Assembly (NCBI GenBank): GCA_027489355.1
Contig: JAIXZY010000035.1
Span: 81,773 to 145,772, forward strand
Direction of reading: 5' to 3'
DNA from: Paracoccaceae bacterium
Lineage (GTDB): Bacteria; Pseudomonadota; Alphaproteobacteria; Rhodobacterales; Rhodobacteraceae
Length of the DNA: 64,000 nt
The position numbers were made by a program, and so were the translations under genes. Positions 51,269-61,079 of the stretch are shown piece after piece. The notes under the pieces are model-generated. The model saw only the letters and a list, made by a program, of their open reading frames with translations, was not told the origin of the DNA and ran no database searches. The first letter of the stretch is position 1; each line of letters starts with the position of its first letter.

Positions 51269-52618
51269 ATGAAGAAGCATGTGATGGCCGCCCTGGCCGG
51301 AACCGTCGCCGGGGTCCTCGCGACCACGCAGATTGCCGGCCCCCTCGTCGCGCAAGAGGCGATGTCGGACAGTTCGGTCTATGACCAGCTCGACCTGTTC
51401 GGCGACATCTTCGAACGGGTCCGCGCCCAGTATGTCGAAGAGGTCCCGACCGACGAGCTGATCACCGCCGCGATCAACGGAATGCTCACCTCGCTTGACC
51501 CGCATTCCTCCTACCTCTCCGCCAAGGACTTCGAGGACATGCAGGTCCAGACCCGGGGCGAATTCGGCGGCCTCGGCATCGAGGTGACGCAAGAGGAAGG
51601 CTTCATCAAGGTCATCGCGCCGATGGACGGCACCCCCGCCGCCAAGGCCGGCATTCAGGCCGGCGACTACATCACCCATGTCGACGGCGAAGCGGTGTCG
51701 GGCCTGCTTCTGGACGAGGCGGTCGAAAAGATGCGCGGCCCGATCGGGTCCGAGATCATCATCACCGTCGTCCGCGAGGGAACGCCCGAACCCTTCGACG
51801 TCTCGATCATCCGCGACACGATCAAGCTGACCGCCGTGAAGGGCCGCGTCGTCGGCAAGACCATCGTCCTGCGGATCACCACATTCAACGACCAGACCAC
51901 CAGCGGCATCAACGAAGAACTGAAGAAGGGCCTGGAAGAGCTTGGCGGCATGGCCAACCTCGACGGGGTGGTGCTTGACCTGCGCAACAATCCGGGCGGC
52001 CTGCTGAACGAGGCGATCACGGTATCCGACAGCTTCCTGGACAAGGGCGAGATCGTCTCGACCCGCGGCCGCGATCCCCAGGCGGGCGAACGCTACAACG
52101 CCAAGCCCGGCGACCTGATCGAAGGCAAGCCGATCGTGCTTCTGATCAACGGCGGCTCGGCGTCTGCCTCGGAAATCGTGGCGGGCGCCCTGCAGGACCA
52201 TCGCCGGGCCATCGTCGTAGGCACCAAGAGCTTCGGCAAGGGTTCGGTCCAGACCCTGATCCCGCTGCGCGGCGACGGGGCCATGCGCCTGACCACAGCC
52301 CGCTACTACACGCCGTCCGGCCGGTCGATCCAGGCGCTTGGCATCTCGCCCGACATCGTGGTCCAGCAGCCCGAGCCCAAGCCGGCAGACGAGGCCGCCG
52401 CCGAGGAAGAAAAATCCTCCGCACTGCGCGAGCGGTCCGAAGCCGACCTGCGCGGCGCGATCACCAACGACTCGATGACCGACGAGGAAAAGCGGCTGTA
52501 CCAGGAAGAGCAGCAGCGCGCCGAAGAATCCGCCAAGCTGCGGGACGAGGACTACCAGCTCGCCTATGCCGTCGACATCATCAAGGGCCTGACGGCCATC
52601 GCCACCGAAGCGCCCTGA
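51269..52618 (+). CDS. ctpA: Carboxy-terminal processing peptidase, S41 family
   Basis: 449 residues. Signal/anchor segment ([20 protein letters not shown]), tail-specific N-terminal domain, PDZ domain (about 90-175, [20 protein letters not shown]), and protease core with [16 protein letters not shown] (serine around 299-301) and [12 protein letters not shown] (lysine). The C-terminal 80 residues are Glu/Ala-rich. Cleaves periplasmic proteins from the C-terminus. Downstream of envC as in many alphaproteobacteria, and 4 bases from rppH. Confidence 0.92.
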   Translation: MKKHVMAALAGTVAGVLATTQIAGPLVAQEAMSDSSVYDQLDLFGDIFERVRAQYVEEVPTDELITAAINGMLTSLDPHSSYLSAKDFEDMQVQTRGEFGGLGIEVTQEEGFIKVIAPMDGTPAAKAGIQAGDYITHVDGEAVSGLLLDEAVEKMRGPIGSEIIITVVREGTPEPFDVSIIRDTIKLTAVKGRVVGKTIVLRITTFNDQTTSGINEELKKGLEELGGMANLDGVVLDLRNNPGGLLNEAITVSDSFLDKGEIVSTRGRDPQAGERYNAKPGDLIEGKPIVLLINGGSASASEIVAGALQDHRRAIVVGTKSFGKGSVQTLIPLRGDGAMRLTTARYYTPSGRSIQALGISPDIVVQQPEPKPADEAAAEEEKSSALRERSEADLRGAITNDSMTDEEKRLYQEEQQRAEESAKLRDEDYQLAYAVDIIKGLTAIATEAP

Positions 52619-52622
52619 CACG

Positions 52623-53102
52623 ATGGTCGACCCCGAAAGCCTGCCGTACCGTCCCTGCGTGGGCGTCGTCCTGATCGACGCGCGTGGCCTGATTTTCGCC
52701 GGCCAGCGCCTCGACAGCCCCTCGCCCGCCTGGCAAATGCCGCAAGGGGGTATAGACGAAGGCGAAAAGCCCAAGGAAGCCGCCTACCGCGAGCTTTGGG
52801 AGGAAACCGGCATCACCCGCGACAAGGTCGAGTTCGTGGGCAAGACGCATGGATGGGTGACATACGACCTCCCGCCTGAGCTTCTAGGCAAGGTCTGGGG
52901 CGGCAAGTATCGCGGTCAGAAGCAGAAATGGTTCCTGTTCCGCTTCACCGGCCAGGACCGCGACGTGCAGATCGCCACCGAACACCCGGAGTTCTCGACC
53001 TGGCGCTGGATCCTGGCCGACGAGATGGTGGAAAGCATCGTCCCGTTCAAGCGCGCCGTGTACGATCAGGTGATCCGAAGCTTCCGCGCCTATCTGGCCT
53101 GA
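52623..53102 (+). CDS. rppH: RNA pyrophosphohydrolase (nudix)
   Basis: 159 residues. [20 protein letters not shown] at the start, full nudix box [20 protein letters not shown] followed by TGI, and KWFLFRF in the second half, as in RppH. Converts 5'-triphosphate RNA ends to monophosphate and starts mRNA decay. Last gene of the gpmI-envC-ctpA-rppH operon. Confidence 0.92.
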   Translation: MVDPESLPYRPCVGVVLIDARGLIFAGQRLDSPSPAWQMPQGGIDEGEKPKEAAYRELWEETGITRDKVEFVGKTHGWVTYDLPPELLGKVWGGKYRGQKQKWFLFRFTGQDRDVQIATEHPEFSTWRWILADEMVESIVPFKRAVYDQVIRSFRAYLA

Positions 53103-53105
53103 CCG

Positions 53106-53471
53106 TCAGCGCGCAGCGTCCGTCGCCTCGGCCTGTTTCCGGGCCTCTGCACGGCGCGCCTGCTCTGCCTTTGCCCGCTCCAGAGCCTCAGCCAGGTATC
53201 CGTGCTTCCTCCGCATCCCGGAGTCCGAACGAACCGGCACAGACCCGGCCGGGTCGGCCTTCCACCGCGCCTCACGCGCCTGGCGGTCGGCAAGTTCGCG
53301 CGCCCGATTGCGCCGTTCGCGCAGGCGCCAGATCAGCTCCGTCAACTCGGCATCGCCCAGCCGCTGGATGGCGGGGGCGCGGGTCATATCCGCCAGCTGC
53401 CACTCCTCGGCGTCCAGCGCCCGGCGTTCCTCGACGCTGGCTGTGGTGGTTCCCAGTCTGGCATCGGTCAT
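53106..53471 (-). CDS. Hypothetical charged helical protein, 121 residues
   Basis: Soluble; SVEERRALDAEEWQLADMTR then RAPAIQRLGDAELTELIWRL, RERRNRARELADRQAREARW and a C-terminal K/E/R/A-rich helix. Similar proteins of rhizobia and Rhodobacteraceae are uncharacterised. Start at 53471; an in-frame start at 53507 lies inside the EcfG-type promoter that precedes the gene. Thus likely another general-stress protein, located 15 kb away from the main island. Convergent with rppH. Confidence 0.6.
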   Translation of the reverse strand: MTDARLGTTTASVEERRALDAEEWQLADMTRAPAIQRLGDAELTELIWRLRERRNRARELADRQAREARWKADPAGSVPVRSDSGMRRKHGYLAEALERAKAEQARRAEARKQAEATDAAR

Positions 53472-53505
53472 CTGCAAATTCCCGTGTCTGTGGCCGCTGG
53501 TCGTC

Positions 53506-53531
53506 AACCGACAGCCGGTCGTTCCTGTTCC
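53506..53531 (-). promoter_or_regulatory. EcfG-type promoter of the 121-residue protein gene
   Basis: GGAAC (53531-53527), 17 bases, GGTT (53509-53506) on the minus strand, 35 bases before the ATG at 53471. Confidence 0.65.
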
Positions 53532-53644
53532 CTTCCGCCCTCTTTAGCGTCCCGCGTCCCGTGACCTCCCGCGCCGGTCGGTCCACCGTTCGCCGCGGAA
53601 ACGCACCCGCGGAACATCCGTCCGGCGCGCCCGAATCCGATGGC

Positions 53645-53668
53645 ATTTCCGCCTTTTCTTGCGGAAAT
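53645..53668. promoter_or_regulatory. Palindrome in the leader of the sulfate-activation gene
   Basis: ATTTCCGC at 53645-53652 and GCGGAAAT at 53661-53668, a perfect 8-bp dyad with an 8-base spacer, 85 bases before the start of the ATP sulfurylase gene. Could be an operator for a sulfur-responsive regulator or a leader hairpin. Confidence 0.4.
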
Positions 53669-53752
53669 TCCCCGGCCTCGCTTGAATCCCTGCCCTCTCC
53701 CGCGCTACGGACCCGCGCAAATGCGGCCCTGACCGTGCTGAAAGGTTGTTCC

Positions 53753-55459
53753 ATGTCCTTGCCGAACCACGCCCCCATCCCCGAGCTCTACGTCTCCTCC
53801 GAGTCGGCCCAGAAGCTGAAGGTCGAGGCCGGAAACCTTCCCTCCTGGGACCTGACCCCGCGTCAGATCTGCGACCTCGAGCTTCTGATGAACGGCGGCT
53901 TCTCGCCGCTGAAAGGTTTCCTCGGCCAGGCCGACTATGACGGCGTCGTCGCCAACATGCGACTTGCCGACGGCACGCTCTGGCCGATGCCGATCACGCT
54001 GGACGTGTCCGAGGCCTTCGCTGACAAGGTCGAGCCCGGCCAGGACATCGCGCTGCGCGACCAGGAAGGCGTGATCCTGGCGATCCTGTCGATCAGCGAC
54101 AAATGGGTGCCGAACAAGTCGGTCGAGGCCCAGGGCGTCTTCGGTGCCGACGACCTGGCGCATCCGGCGGTGAACTACCTGCACAACACCGCGGGCAAGG
54201 TCTACCTCGGCGGCCCGATCACCGGCATCCAGCAGCCCGTCCATTATGACTTCAAGGCCCGCCGCGACACGCCGAACGAACTGCGCGCGCTCTTCCGCAA
54301 GCTCGGCTGGCGCAAGGTCGTGGCCTTCCAGACCCGCAATCCCCTCCACCGCGCGCACCAGGAACTGACCTTCCGCGCCGCCCGCGAGGCCGAGGCGAAC
54401 CTCCTGATCCACCCGGTCGTCGGCATGACCAAGCCGGGCGATGTGGACCACTTCACCCGCGTCCGCTGCTATGAGGCGGTGCTGGACAAGTACCCGGCCC
54501 AGACCACGGCCCTGTCCCTCCTGAACCTCGCCATGCGCATGGGCGGCCCGCGTGAGGCGGTGTGGCACGGCATCATCCGCCGCAACCACGGCTGCACCCA
54601 CATGATCGTCGGCCGCGACCACGCCGGTCCGGGCAAGAACTCGCAGGGCAAGGATTTCTACGACCCCTACGCCGCGCAAGAGCTGTTCGCCAAGCACCAG
54701 GACGAGATCGGGGTGCAGATGGTCGACTTCAAGCACATGGTCTATGTGCAGGAAAAGGCCCAGTACTACCCCGCGAACGAGATCCCCGAAGGCTCCACCG
54801 TCCTCGACATCTCCGGCACCGAACTGCGCCGCCGCCTGCGCGAGGGGCTGGACATCCCGGAATGGTTCTCCTTCCCCGAGGTCGTGAACGAACTGCGCAA
54901 GACCAGCCCCGCGCGGTCGAAGCAGGGCTTCACCGTGTTCTTTACCGGCCTGTCCGGCAGCGGCAAGTCCACCATCGCCAACGCGCTGATGGTCAAGCTG
55001 ATGGAGATGGGCGGCCGTCCTGTCACCCTTTTGGACGGTGACGTCGTGCGGAAGCACCTGTCCTCGGAACTTGGCTTCTCGAAGGAACACCGCGACCTGA
55101 ACATCAAGCGGATCGGCTATGTCGCCTCCGAGATCACCAAGAACGGCGGCATCGCGATCTGCGCGCCCATCGCGCCCTACACCGCGACCCGCCGTGCGGT
55201 GCGGGAGATGATCGAATCTTACGGAGCCTTCGTCGAAGTCCACGTCGCGACCAGCCTGGAAGAATGCGAACGCCGCGACCGGAAGGGGCTCTACAAGCTT
55301 GCCCGGGAAGGCAAAATCAAGGAATTCACCGGGATTTCCGACCCCTACGAAGCCCCGACCCAAGCCGAGCTGGTGGTGGACACCGAGAACGTGGACGTCG
55401 ACCACTGCGCCCACCAGGTCCTGCTGAAGCTGGAGCAGATGGGTCTTATCCGGGCCTGA
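53753..55459 (+). CDS. Bifunctional sulfate adenylyltransferase / adenylylsulfate kinase
   Basis: 568 residues. ATP sulfurylase (about 1-385) with QTRNPLHRAHQELTFRAARE and a GRDHAGPG motif; APS kinase (about 390-568) with P-loop GLSGSGKSTIAN and DGDVVRKHLSSELGFSKEHR. It makes PAPS from sulfate and ATP in two steps for cysteine synthesis or sulfation. This fused form (sat/cysC) is typical of Rhodobacteraceae. The ATG at 53753 follows AAAGG; the frame is open further upstream but without family similarity. A strong terminator follows. Confidence 0.95.
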   Translation: MSLPNHAPIPELYVSSESAQKLKVEAGNLPSWDLTPRQICDLELLMNGGFSPLKGFLGQADYDGVVANMRLADGTLWPMPITLDVSEAFADKVEPGQDIALRDQEGVILAILSISDKWVPNKSVEAQGVFGADDLAHPAVNYLHNTAGKVYLGGPITGIQQPVHYDFKARRDTPNELRALFRKLGWRKVVAFQTRNPLHRAHQELTFRAAREAEANLLIHPVVGMTKPGDVDHFTRVRCYEAVLDKYPAQTTALSLLNLAMRMGGPREAVWHGIIRRNHGCTHMIVGRDHAGPGKNSQGKDFYDPYAAQELFAKHQDEIGVQMVDFKHMVYVQEKAQYYPANEIPEGSTVLDISGTELRRRLREGLDIPEWFSFPEVVNELRKTSPARSKQGFTVFFTGLSGSGKSTIANALMVKLMEMGGRPVTLLDGDVVRKHLSSELGFSKEHRDLNIKRIGYVASEITKNGGIAICAPIAPYTATRRAVREMIESYGAFVEVHVATSLEECERRDRKGLYKLAREGKIKEFTGISDPYEAPTQAELVVDTENVDVDHCAHQVLLKLEQMGLIRA

Positions 55460-55476
55460 TCCAGAAGAAAAAGCGG

Positions 55477-55505
55477 AAGGCCGCGTTCCCAGGGAACGCG
55501 GCCTT
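55477..55505. terminator. Strong bidirectional terminator
   Basis: A 13-bp stem (AAGGCCGCGTTCC / GGAACGCGGCCTT) with a 3-base loop, followed by TTTT on the plus strand, and by CCGCTTTTTC on the minus strand. It lies between the convergent ATP sulfurylase and cytochrome b561 genes. Confidence 0.9.
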
Positions 55506-55512
55506 TTTTAGT

Positions 55513-55989
55513 TCATTCGGCCTTCATCATCCGGCGCAGCAGGCCGTCCTTCAGGACATACTGGTGATACAGGGCCAACAGCGCATGGCCTAGGACGACC
55601 AGCATCAGCAGGTTCGCCCCCAGTTCGTGCAACTCGCCCACGTCCAGGCCCAGGAACCAGGTGCTGAACCCGCCCAGCGGCACCGCGATCATCAAGAGGT
55701 ACAGCAACCGGTGACCCCAGTCGGCCGCAAGGACCGCCGCGCTGCCCGGCACGCCCGGCGCCGCCGGAGCCCCACGGCCCAGCCTGACCAGAAGCCGCAG
55801 GACGACAAGCGCAAGCACTGCCAGCCCCAGGAAGACATGCGGAACGAAGCCCGTGGCGGTAGCGCCCTCTTCAAAGGCCTCCATCGCCTCGCCCGCGCCT
55901 TCACCAGTGAACCAGGCGATGACGATCAGGATTGCGACCAGCCAGTGCAGCCCGATCTGGATACCCGAATATCCGGTAGTGGTTTTCAT
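55513..55989 (-). CDS. Cytochrome b561 family protein
   Basis: 158 residues, four transmembrane helices. The histidines of the b-heme pair are in IGLHWLVAILIVIAW (helix 1), the VPHVFLGLAVLALV segment (helix 2) and VVLGHALLALYHQYVLKDGL (helix 4). Moves electrons between quinol and a periplasmic acceptor, perhaps superoxide as for CybB. Single gene ending at a shared terminator. A GGAAC...GGTT pair upstream has the wrong spacing for EcfG (19 bases). Confidence 0.85.
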   Translation of the reverse strand: MKTTTGYSGIQIGLHWLVAILIVIAWFTGEGAGEAMEAFEEGATATGFVPHVFLGLAVLALVVLRLLVRLGRGAPAAPGVPGSAAVLAADWGHRLLYLLMIAVPLGGFSTWFLGLDVGELHELGANLLMLVVLGHALLALYHQYVLKDGLLRRMMKAE

Positions 55990-56078
55990 GACGACCTCCG
56001 CTCGTACAGAACCGATACGCCGAAGCCTACCGGTTCCGTTGCGGTTCGCCAGCCATTATGCGGCCGGAACCGCCGCCG

Positions 56079-56306
56079 TCAGTGGACGCTTACGGGCGTG
56101 AAGTCATGCTCGCGCGCAAGATGGAAGGCCAGCCTGCGGTCCGCGACCAGCGCCAGCTGGCGCCCGTCCGCCCCGTTGACCGACCAGATCACCTGCGCAT
56201 CGCCGACCTGTTCCCGCACTTCGTCCGGCAGTTCGGCCACCGCGATCTCGCGGACATAGACGATCCGGTCCGCGCCCTGCGGCAACCCGTTGAATGGAGT
56301 ATTCAT
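56079..56306 (-). CDS. DUF1150 family protein
   Basis: 75 residues. DRIVYVREIAVAELPDEVRE and GRQLALVADRRLAFHLARE are the DUF1150 pattern, found nearly only in Rhodobacterales beside hsp20. It may assist or tune the small heat-shock protein. The start overlaps the hsp20 stop codon (ATGA), so both are co-translated. Confidence 0.85.
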   Translation of the reverse strand: MNTPFNGLPQGADRIVYVREIAVAELPDEVREQVGDAQVIWSVNGADGRQLALVADRRLAFHLAREHDFTPVSVH

Positions 56307-56746
56307 TGCTTGCCCCCTTCCTTGTGGCTGGCATCCTTGCGACCGATCCGGATCGTCTGCACCACGGTCTCCGGGACATGGCGGCGCAGGTCGACGTGCA
56401 GCAGGCCGTTTTCCATGGTGGCCCCCGCAACCTCGACCCCGTCGGCCAGCACGAAACTGCGCTGGAAGGCGCGGCTGGCGATCCCGCGATGCAGGAACAC
56501 CCGCTCTCCCACGTCATCGGCCTGGCGGCCCCGGACGACAAGCTGGCGATCCTCGACCGTGATCGACAGGTCCTCCTCTCGGAAGCCCGCGACGGCCAGC
56601 GTGATCCGGTAGGCGTTGTCCGCCACCGCCTCGATGTTGAACGGAGGATAGCCCTCGGCCCCCGATTTCGCGGTGCGTTCGACCAGCCGTTCCAGCTGCT
56701 CGAACCCCAGAAGATAGGGATGGGCCCCAAAGCTCAGTTTCGTCAT
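56303..56746 (-). CDS. Small heat-shock protein Hsp20 (IbpA-like)
   Basis: 147 residues. Alpha-crystallin domain at about 35-125 (PPFNIEAVADNAYRITLAVA; the FLHRGIASRAFQRSF conserved strand). Holds unfolding proteins. AAGGA 8 bases before the ATG at 56746. Promoter resembles the heat-shock sigma factor RpoH consensus (56814-56842). Co-transcribed with the DUF1150 gene. Confidence 0.92.
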   Translation of the reverse strand: MTKLSFGAHPYLLGFEQLERLVERTAKSGAEGYPPFNIEAVADNAYRITLAVAGFREEDLSITVEDRQLVVRGRQADDVGERVFLHRGIASRAFQRSFVLADGVEVAGATMENGLLHVDLRRHVPETVVQTIRIGRKDASHKEGGKQ

Positions 56747-56813
56747 CGGACAGTCCTTGGCATAAGCGACGGTTCGGTCTTGCGGCCCCGCATTCAGGCA
56801 CCGCATGTCGTGA

Positions 56814-56842
56814 ATATGGGGCCAGCCCAGGCACCCCGCAAG
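56814..56842 (-). promoter_or_regulatory. RpoH (sigma-32)-type promoter of hsp20
   Basis: On the minus strand CTTGCGG (56842-56836), 14 bases, CCCCATAT (56821-56814). The -10 is an exact match to CCCCATNT and the -35 shares CTTG with CTTGAAA. The leader to the ATG at 56746 is about 60 bases. Confidence 0.55.
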
Positions 56843-56894
56843 CCCCTCTCCCCCCTTGAAATCCGGTCATTCCAACGCGAATTCGCGCAGAAAG

Positions 56895-56923
56895 CTTCAC
56901 GCTTCGGCAAGGCTTACTATATC
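56895..56923 (+). promoter_or_regulatory. Possible sigma-70 type promoter of the DUF465 gene
   Basis: CTTCAC at 56895-56900, 17 bases, TATATC at 56918-56923, 35 bases before the start codon. The -35 is weak. Confidence 0.3.
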
Positions 56924-56957
56924 CTGTCTGAAAGGCAGGAACCGATTCGTCACAGCC

Positions 56958-57176
56958 ATGAACGCCCCCACCGAACTCAGCCATGAAGAGATGCTGGGCA
57001 TCCGTCTGGAAGTCCTGCGTCGCGAACACCGCGACCTGGATGAGGCGATCCATGCCCTGGAAACCACTGGCCGCCCCGATCAGCTGACCTTGCGCCGCCT
57101 CAAGAAGCAGAAGCTGGCGCTGAAGGACCAGATCGTGAAGATCGAGGACATGCTGATCCCCGACATCATCGCGTGA
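56958..57176 (+). CDS. DUF465 (YdcH-like) small protein
   Basis: 72 residues, mostly one helix pair. RLEVLRREHRDLDEAIHALE then TLRRLKKQKLALKDQI is the YdcH/DUF465 pattern. Small helical proteins of this family are abundant in alphaproteobacteria; role unknown. AAGGCAGGA before the ATG. Sits 72 bases before purE but the conserved partner, if any, is not clear. Confidence 0.85.
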   Translation: MNAPTELSHEEMLGIRLEVLRREHRDLDEAIHALETTGRPDQLTLRRLKKQKLALKDQIVKIEDMLIPDIIA

Positions 57177-57248
57177 CGGCCGCTACGCCTGACGCTTGCC
57201 CCTGCGCGCGGTTCCCGCTAATCGCGCGATGAACCAAAGGGGGCGCGC

Positions 57249-57728
57249 ATGGCCGTATCCGTCGGAATCATCATGGGGTCGCAAAGCGACTGGCCGACGA
57301 TGAAGGCTGCCGCCGAGATCCTGGACGAACTTGGCATCGCCTACGAGGCGAAGATCGTCAGCGCGCACCGAACGCCCGACCGGCTGTGGGACTATGGCAA
57401 GACCGCCGTGCAGCGCGGGCTGAAGGTCATCATCGCGGGCGCGGGCGGCGCGGCGCATCTGCCGGGCATGATGGCATCCAAGACCCGCGTCCCGGTGATC
57501 GGCGTCCCGGTCCAGACCAAGGCGCTTTCCGGCGTCGACTCGCTCTACTCGATCCTCCAGATGCCCAAGGGCTACCCCGTCGCCACCATGGCCATCGGCG
57601 GCGCGGCCAATGCCGGTCTGATGGCCGCCGCGATCCTTGCCGTCTCCGACCCCGCCATTGCCGCGAAACTTGACGCCTGGCGCGAGGCCCTCTCGGCCTC
57701 CATCCCCGAGGAGCCGAAGGATGACTGA
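57249..57728 (+). CDS. purE: 5-(Carboxyamino)imidazole ribonucleotide mutase
   Basis: 159 residues, class I Pur[21 protein letters not shown] at the start and [12 protein letters not shown] with the active-site histidine. Converts N5-CAIR to CAIR in purine synthesis. Overlaps purK by 8 bases. Confidence 0.95.
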   Translation: MAVSVGIIMGSQSDWPTMKAAAEILDELGIAYEAKIVSAHRTPDRLWDYGKTAVQRGLKVIIAGAGGAAHLPGMMASKTRVPVIGVPVQTKALSGVDSLYSILQMPKGYPVATMAIGGAANAGLMAAAILAVSDPAIAAKLDAWREALSASIPEEPKDD

Positions 57729-58785
57729 ACTGCCCCAAGGCTCCACCATCGGCATCCTCGGCGGCGGCCAGCTTGGCCGGATGCTTTCGGTCGCGGCCAG
57801 CCGGCTTGGCTATCGCTGCCACATCTATGAACCTGGCGCCGCCCCGGCGGGTGACGTGGCGCTGAAGGTCACCACCGCCCCCTACGAGGACGAAGCCGCG
57901 CTGCGCGCCTTCGCCGCCTCTGTCGATGTCATCACCTACGAATTCGAGAACGTCCCGACCTCGGCCCTCGACCTTCTCGAAAGCCTGAAACCGATCCGCC
58001 CGAACCGCCGCGCATTGGCGATCAGCCAGGACCGGATCAGCGAAAAGTCCTTCCTGAACGACCTTGGCCTGCAGACCGCCCCCTGGGCCGCCGTCAACTC
58101 CGAGGCAGATCTCCGCGCCGCAGCCGAGCAGCTGGGCCTGCCCGCAATCCTCAAGACCACCCGCCTTGGCTATGACGGCAAGGGCCAGGTCAAGCTTGAC
58201 GACAAAGCGGACATCGCCGCCGCCTGGGCAAGCATGAACAACGCCGCCTGCGTCCTGGAAGGCTTCGTCCCCTTCGACCGAGAGGTCAGCGTCATCGCCG
58301 CCCGCAGCCTTGACGGCCAGGTCGCCTGCTTCGACCCCGGCGAGAACATCCACCACGAGGGCATCCTGCGGACGACCACGGTTCCCGCCCGCCTGTCCCC
58401 CGGCCAGCGCGCCGACGCCATCCTGATCGCCGCCCGCATCCTCAACGCGCTCGACTACGTCGGCGTGATGGGCGTCGAACTTTTCGTCACCCCGCGCGGC
58501 CTTCTGGTCAACGAGATCGCCCCTCGCGTCCATAACTCCGGCCACTGGACGCAGGCGGGCTGTACCGTCGACCAGTTCGAACAGCACATCCGCGCCGTGG
58601 CCGGCCTGCCGTTGGGGGACGGAAACCGCTATGCCGACGTGGTGATGGAGAACCTGATCGGCGACGATGTCCTCCGCGTCCCCGAGCTTCTGAAGGCTCG
58701 CGACACCGCCATCCATCTCTACGGCAAGGGCGCTCCGCGTCCTGGCCGCAAGATGGGCCATGTGAACCGGATCCTGCGGGGCTAG
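57721..58785 (+). CDS. purK: 5-(Carboxyamino)imidazole ribonucleotide synthase
   Basis: 354 residues, ATP-grasp fold. [20 protein letters not shown] at the start, [12 protein letters not shown] and [14 protein letters not shown] are PurK signatures. Makes N5-CAIR from AIR, bicarbonate and ATP and hands it to PurE. Starts 8 bases before the end of purE (ATG at 57721). Confidence 0.95.
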   Translation: MTELPQGSTIGILGGGQLGRMLSVAASRLGYRCHIYEPGAAPAGDVALKVTTAPYEDEAALRAFAASVDVITYEFENVPTSALDLLESLKPIRPNRRALAISQDRISEKSFLNDLGLQTAPWAAVNSEADLRAAAEQLGLPAILKTTRLGYDGKGQVKLDDKADIAAAWASMNNAACVLEGFVPFDREVSVIAARSLDGQVACFDPGENIHHEGILRTTTVPARLSPGQRADAILIAARILNALDYVGVMGVELFVTPRGLLVNEIAPRVHNSGHWTQAGCTVDQFEQHIRAVAGLPLGDGNRYADVVMENLIGDDVLRVPELLKARDTAIHLYGKGAPRPGRKMGHVNRILRG

Positions 58786-58875
58786 CCGCTCTCCGGCCCT
58801 CAGCCATCAGGTGTCGATGGCACCAATTCGCAGATCCGGCGTTACCTCGGGCCACAACAGCCGCCCGAGGACATC

Positions 58876-59376
<501 letters not shown>

Positions 59377-60126
59377 TCACCTGTCGGATCACCATCGGAT
59401 TCACCATCATGAAGGTATGAGTGACCGGCAGGACCAGATGTTCGGCCATCCCCTCCAGCCGGGTGCTCTCGACCGTCACCTTGCCGTCGTTCGGTCCGGG
59501 CAGGATGGCGTTCCAGACCGGGTTCAGCGACCGCGTCCCGGCGATGATTCCCAGCGGGTAATCCGCCGGCGGCAGGCGATTGGGCCAGCTTTCCGGCCCC
59601 GTGCCCAGCGTCAGACCCGCCTTGCCGTTCACCATGCTGAACACCGGGTTGTCGCCCAGCCTGTCCACCAGCTCGGACCCGTGGTTTGGCGGGGCCAGCA
59701 TGACGACGCGGCCCATCTGCTGCGGGCGGCTGCGAGCCAGCCAGTCGCGCAGCAGGATGCCCCCCATCGAATGGGTGACAAAATTCACCCGCCCAAGACC
59801 CGCCGCGGCAACAGCCTTGCCCACTTCCGGCACCAGATCCTCGGGCGCGGCCTTGGTTGACGGATAGGCCCAGTTCACCACGCGAAACCCGGCCGCCTTC
59901 AAGGCCAGCGCCATTGGGGCGAGAGAGGCGTCAGTCCGGGCCAGCCCGTGCAGCAGCACCACGACATCTTCCGTACCCGCGCCTTCCTCGGTCGCGGGGG
60001 CGGGCAGGAAGCGGGCAAGCGGTCCGGTCAGCCACATGACGCAACTGTCTGCCCGCAAGCCTGTCGCAGCAAGACCGGATTTTCCGCCACTGGACAAAGC
60101 CGACGCAGCGTCACAGGCTTCGCCGC

Positions 60127-60582
60127 ATGGCCAAGTTCAAACCCCGCCTCGCCGCCCGCGCCCTGATCCTGCACGAAGACCGGCTGTTGCTGGTGAACGC
60201 CTATCCCGGCGCGCGCCTCGGTCTCTGGTGCGCCCCCGGAGGAGGGTGCGAGGCCGGACAGTCGGTGCCCCAGAACCTCGCCCGTGAGGTGATGGAGGAA
60301 ACCGGCCTGACCATCGCCGTCGGCCCGCCAGTGCTGGTCAACGAATTCCACGATCCCGACACCGGCTTCCACCAGGTCGATCTCTTCTTCCGCTGCTCGC
60401 TTCTTGCCGGGGACCTCGACGACAGCTGGACCGACCCCGAAGGTGTGGTGACCGACCGCCGCTTCTTCTCGCGCACGGAACTTGCTGCGGGCCACGTCCG
60501 TTTCAAGCCCGACAGCCTGCCCGACGCCGCCTGGGGCCAGGGCGAGGCCCTTTACGACCCGCTGGAAGTGATCCTGAAATGA
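60127..60582 (+). CDS. Nudix hydrolase
   Basis: 151 residues. Nudix box GGGCEAGQSVPQNLAREVME followed by ETG, and start KPRLAARALILHEDRLLLVN. Cleaves a nucleoside diphosphate linked to some group; target unknown. First of three overlapping genes (nudix, gre, GNAT). Confidence 0.85.
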   Translation: MAKFKPRLAARALILHEDRLLLVNAYPGARLGLWCAPGGGCEAGQSVPQNLAREVMEETGLTIAVGPPVLVNEFHDPDTGFHQVDLFFRCSLLAGDLDDSWTDPEGVVTDRRFFSRTELAAGHVRFKPDSLPDAAWGQGEALYDPLEVILK

Positions 60583-61079
60583 GCCGCGCCTTCGTCAACG
60601 AGGATGCGGGCGCCGACCGCCCCGACCTGCCGGAACTTCCCGTTCCGCCGGGTCCGAACATCGTCACTCCACGCGGCCTTGCGGACTTGCAGGCGCGGAT
60701 CGCCCTTCGGCAGGCCGACCTTGCCGCGCTGAAGGCCCGCGCCGACCGGCTCGACAAGCTTCCCGAAGCCGCCGCCGAGCGCGACCTGCGTTGGCTTGAG
60801 GCGCGGCTCAAGGCCGCCGTGGTCATCGACCCCGCACAGCATGACCTGACCGAGGTCGCCTTCGGCCTTGCCGTCACCGTCGCTGACGCCAACGGCATCG
60901 AGACCACGTACGAGATCAGGGGCGAGGACGAGGCCGACGCAACCCGTCACCGCATTGCCCCCAACTCTCCTCTGGCCCGCGCGCTTCTGGGCGCGCAGGT
61001 CGGCGACGTCGTGACCTGGAAGCGCCCTGCCGGCGCGCTCGATCTGGAAATCCTCGGGATCGCCCATGCGGATCCGTGA
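60579..61079 (+). CDS. GreA/GreB-like transcription factor with an atypical coiled-coil tip
   Basis: 166 residues. C-terminal domain is typical (IAPNSPLARALLGAQVGDVV, then TWKRPAG). The N-terminal coiled-coil (about 30-80) lacks the GDRSENAEY-like tip whose Asp and Glu place the catalytic metal in RNA polymerase; the region reads LDKLPEAAAERDLRWLEARL. So it probably binds the secondary channel without stimulating transcript cleavage. Overlaps the nudix gene by 4 bases and the acetyltransferase gene by 14. Confidence 0.7.
   Translation: MSRAFVNEDAGADRPDLPELPVPPGPNIVTPRGLADLQARIALRQADLAALKARADRLDKLPEAAAERDLRWLEARLKAAVVIDPAQHDLTEVAFGLAVTVADANGIETTYEIRGEDEADATRHRIAPNSPLARALLGAQVGDVVTWKRPAGALDLEILGIAHADP

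Noticed and set aside
53705..55414. 569-codon minus-strand frame opposite the ATP sulfurylase gene
   Set aside because: Shadow frame rich in Val, Asp, His and Gly with no domain; the plus strand holds both enzyme domains.
55990..56030. GGAAC...GGTT pair before the cytochrome b561 gene
   Set aside because: Spacing is 19 bases before GGTT, outside the 16-17 range of EcfG promoters.
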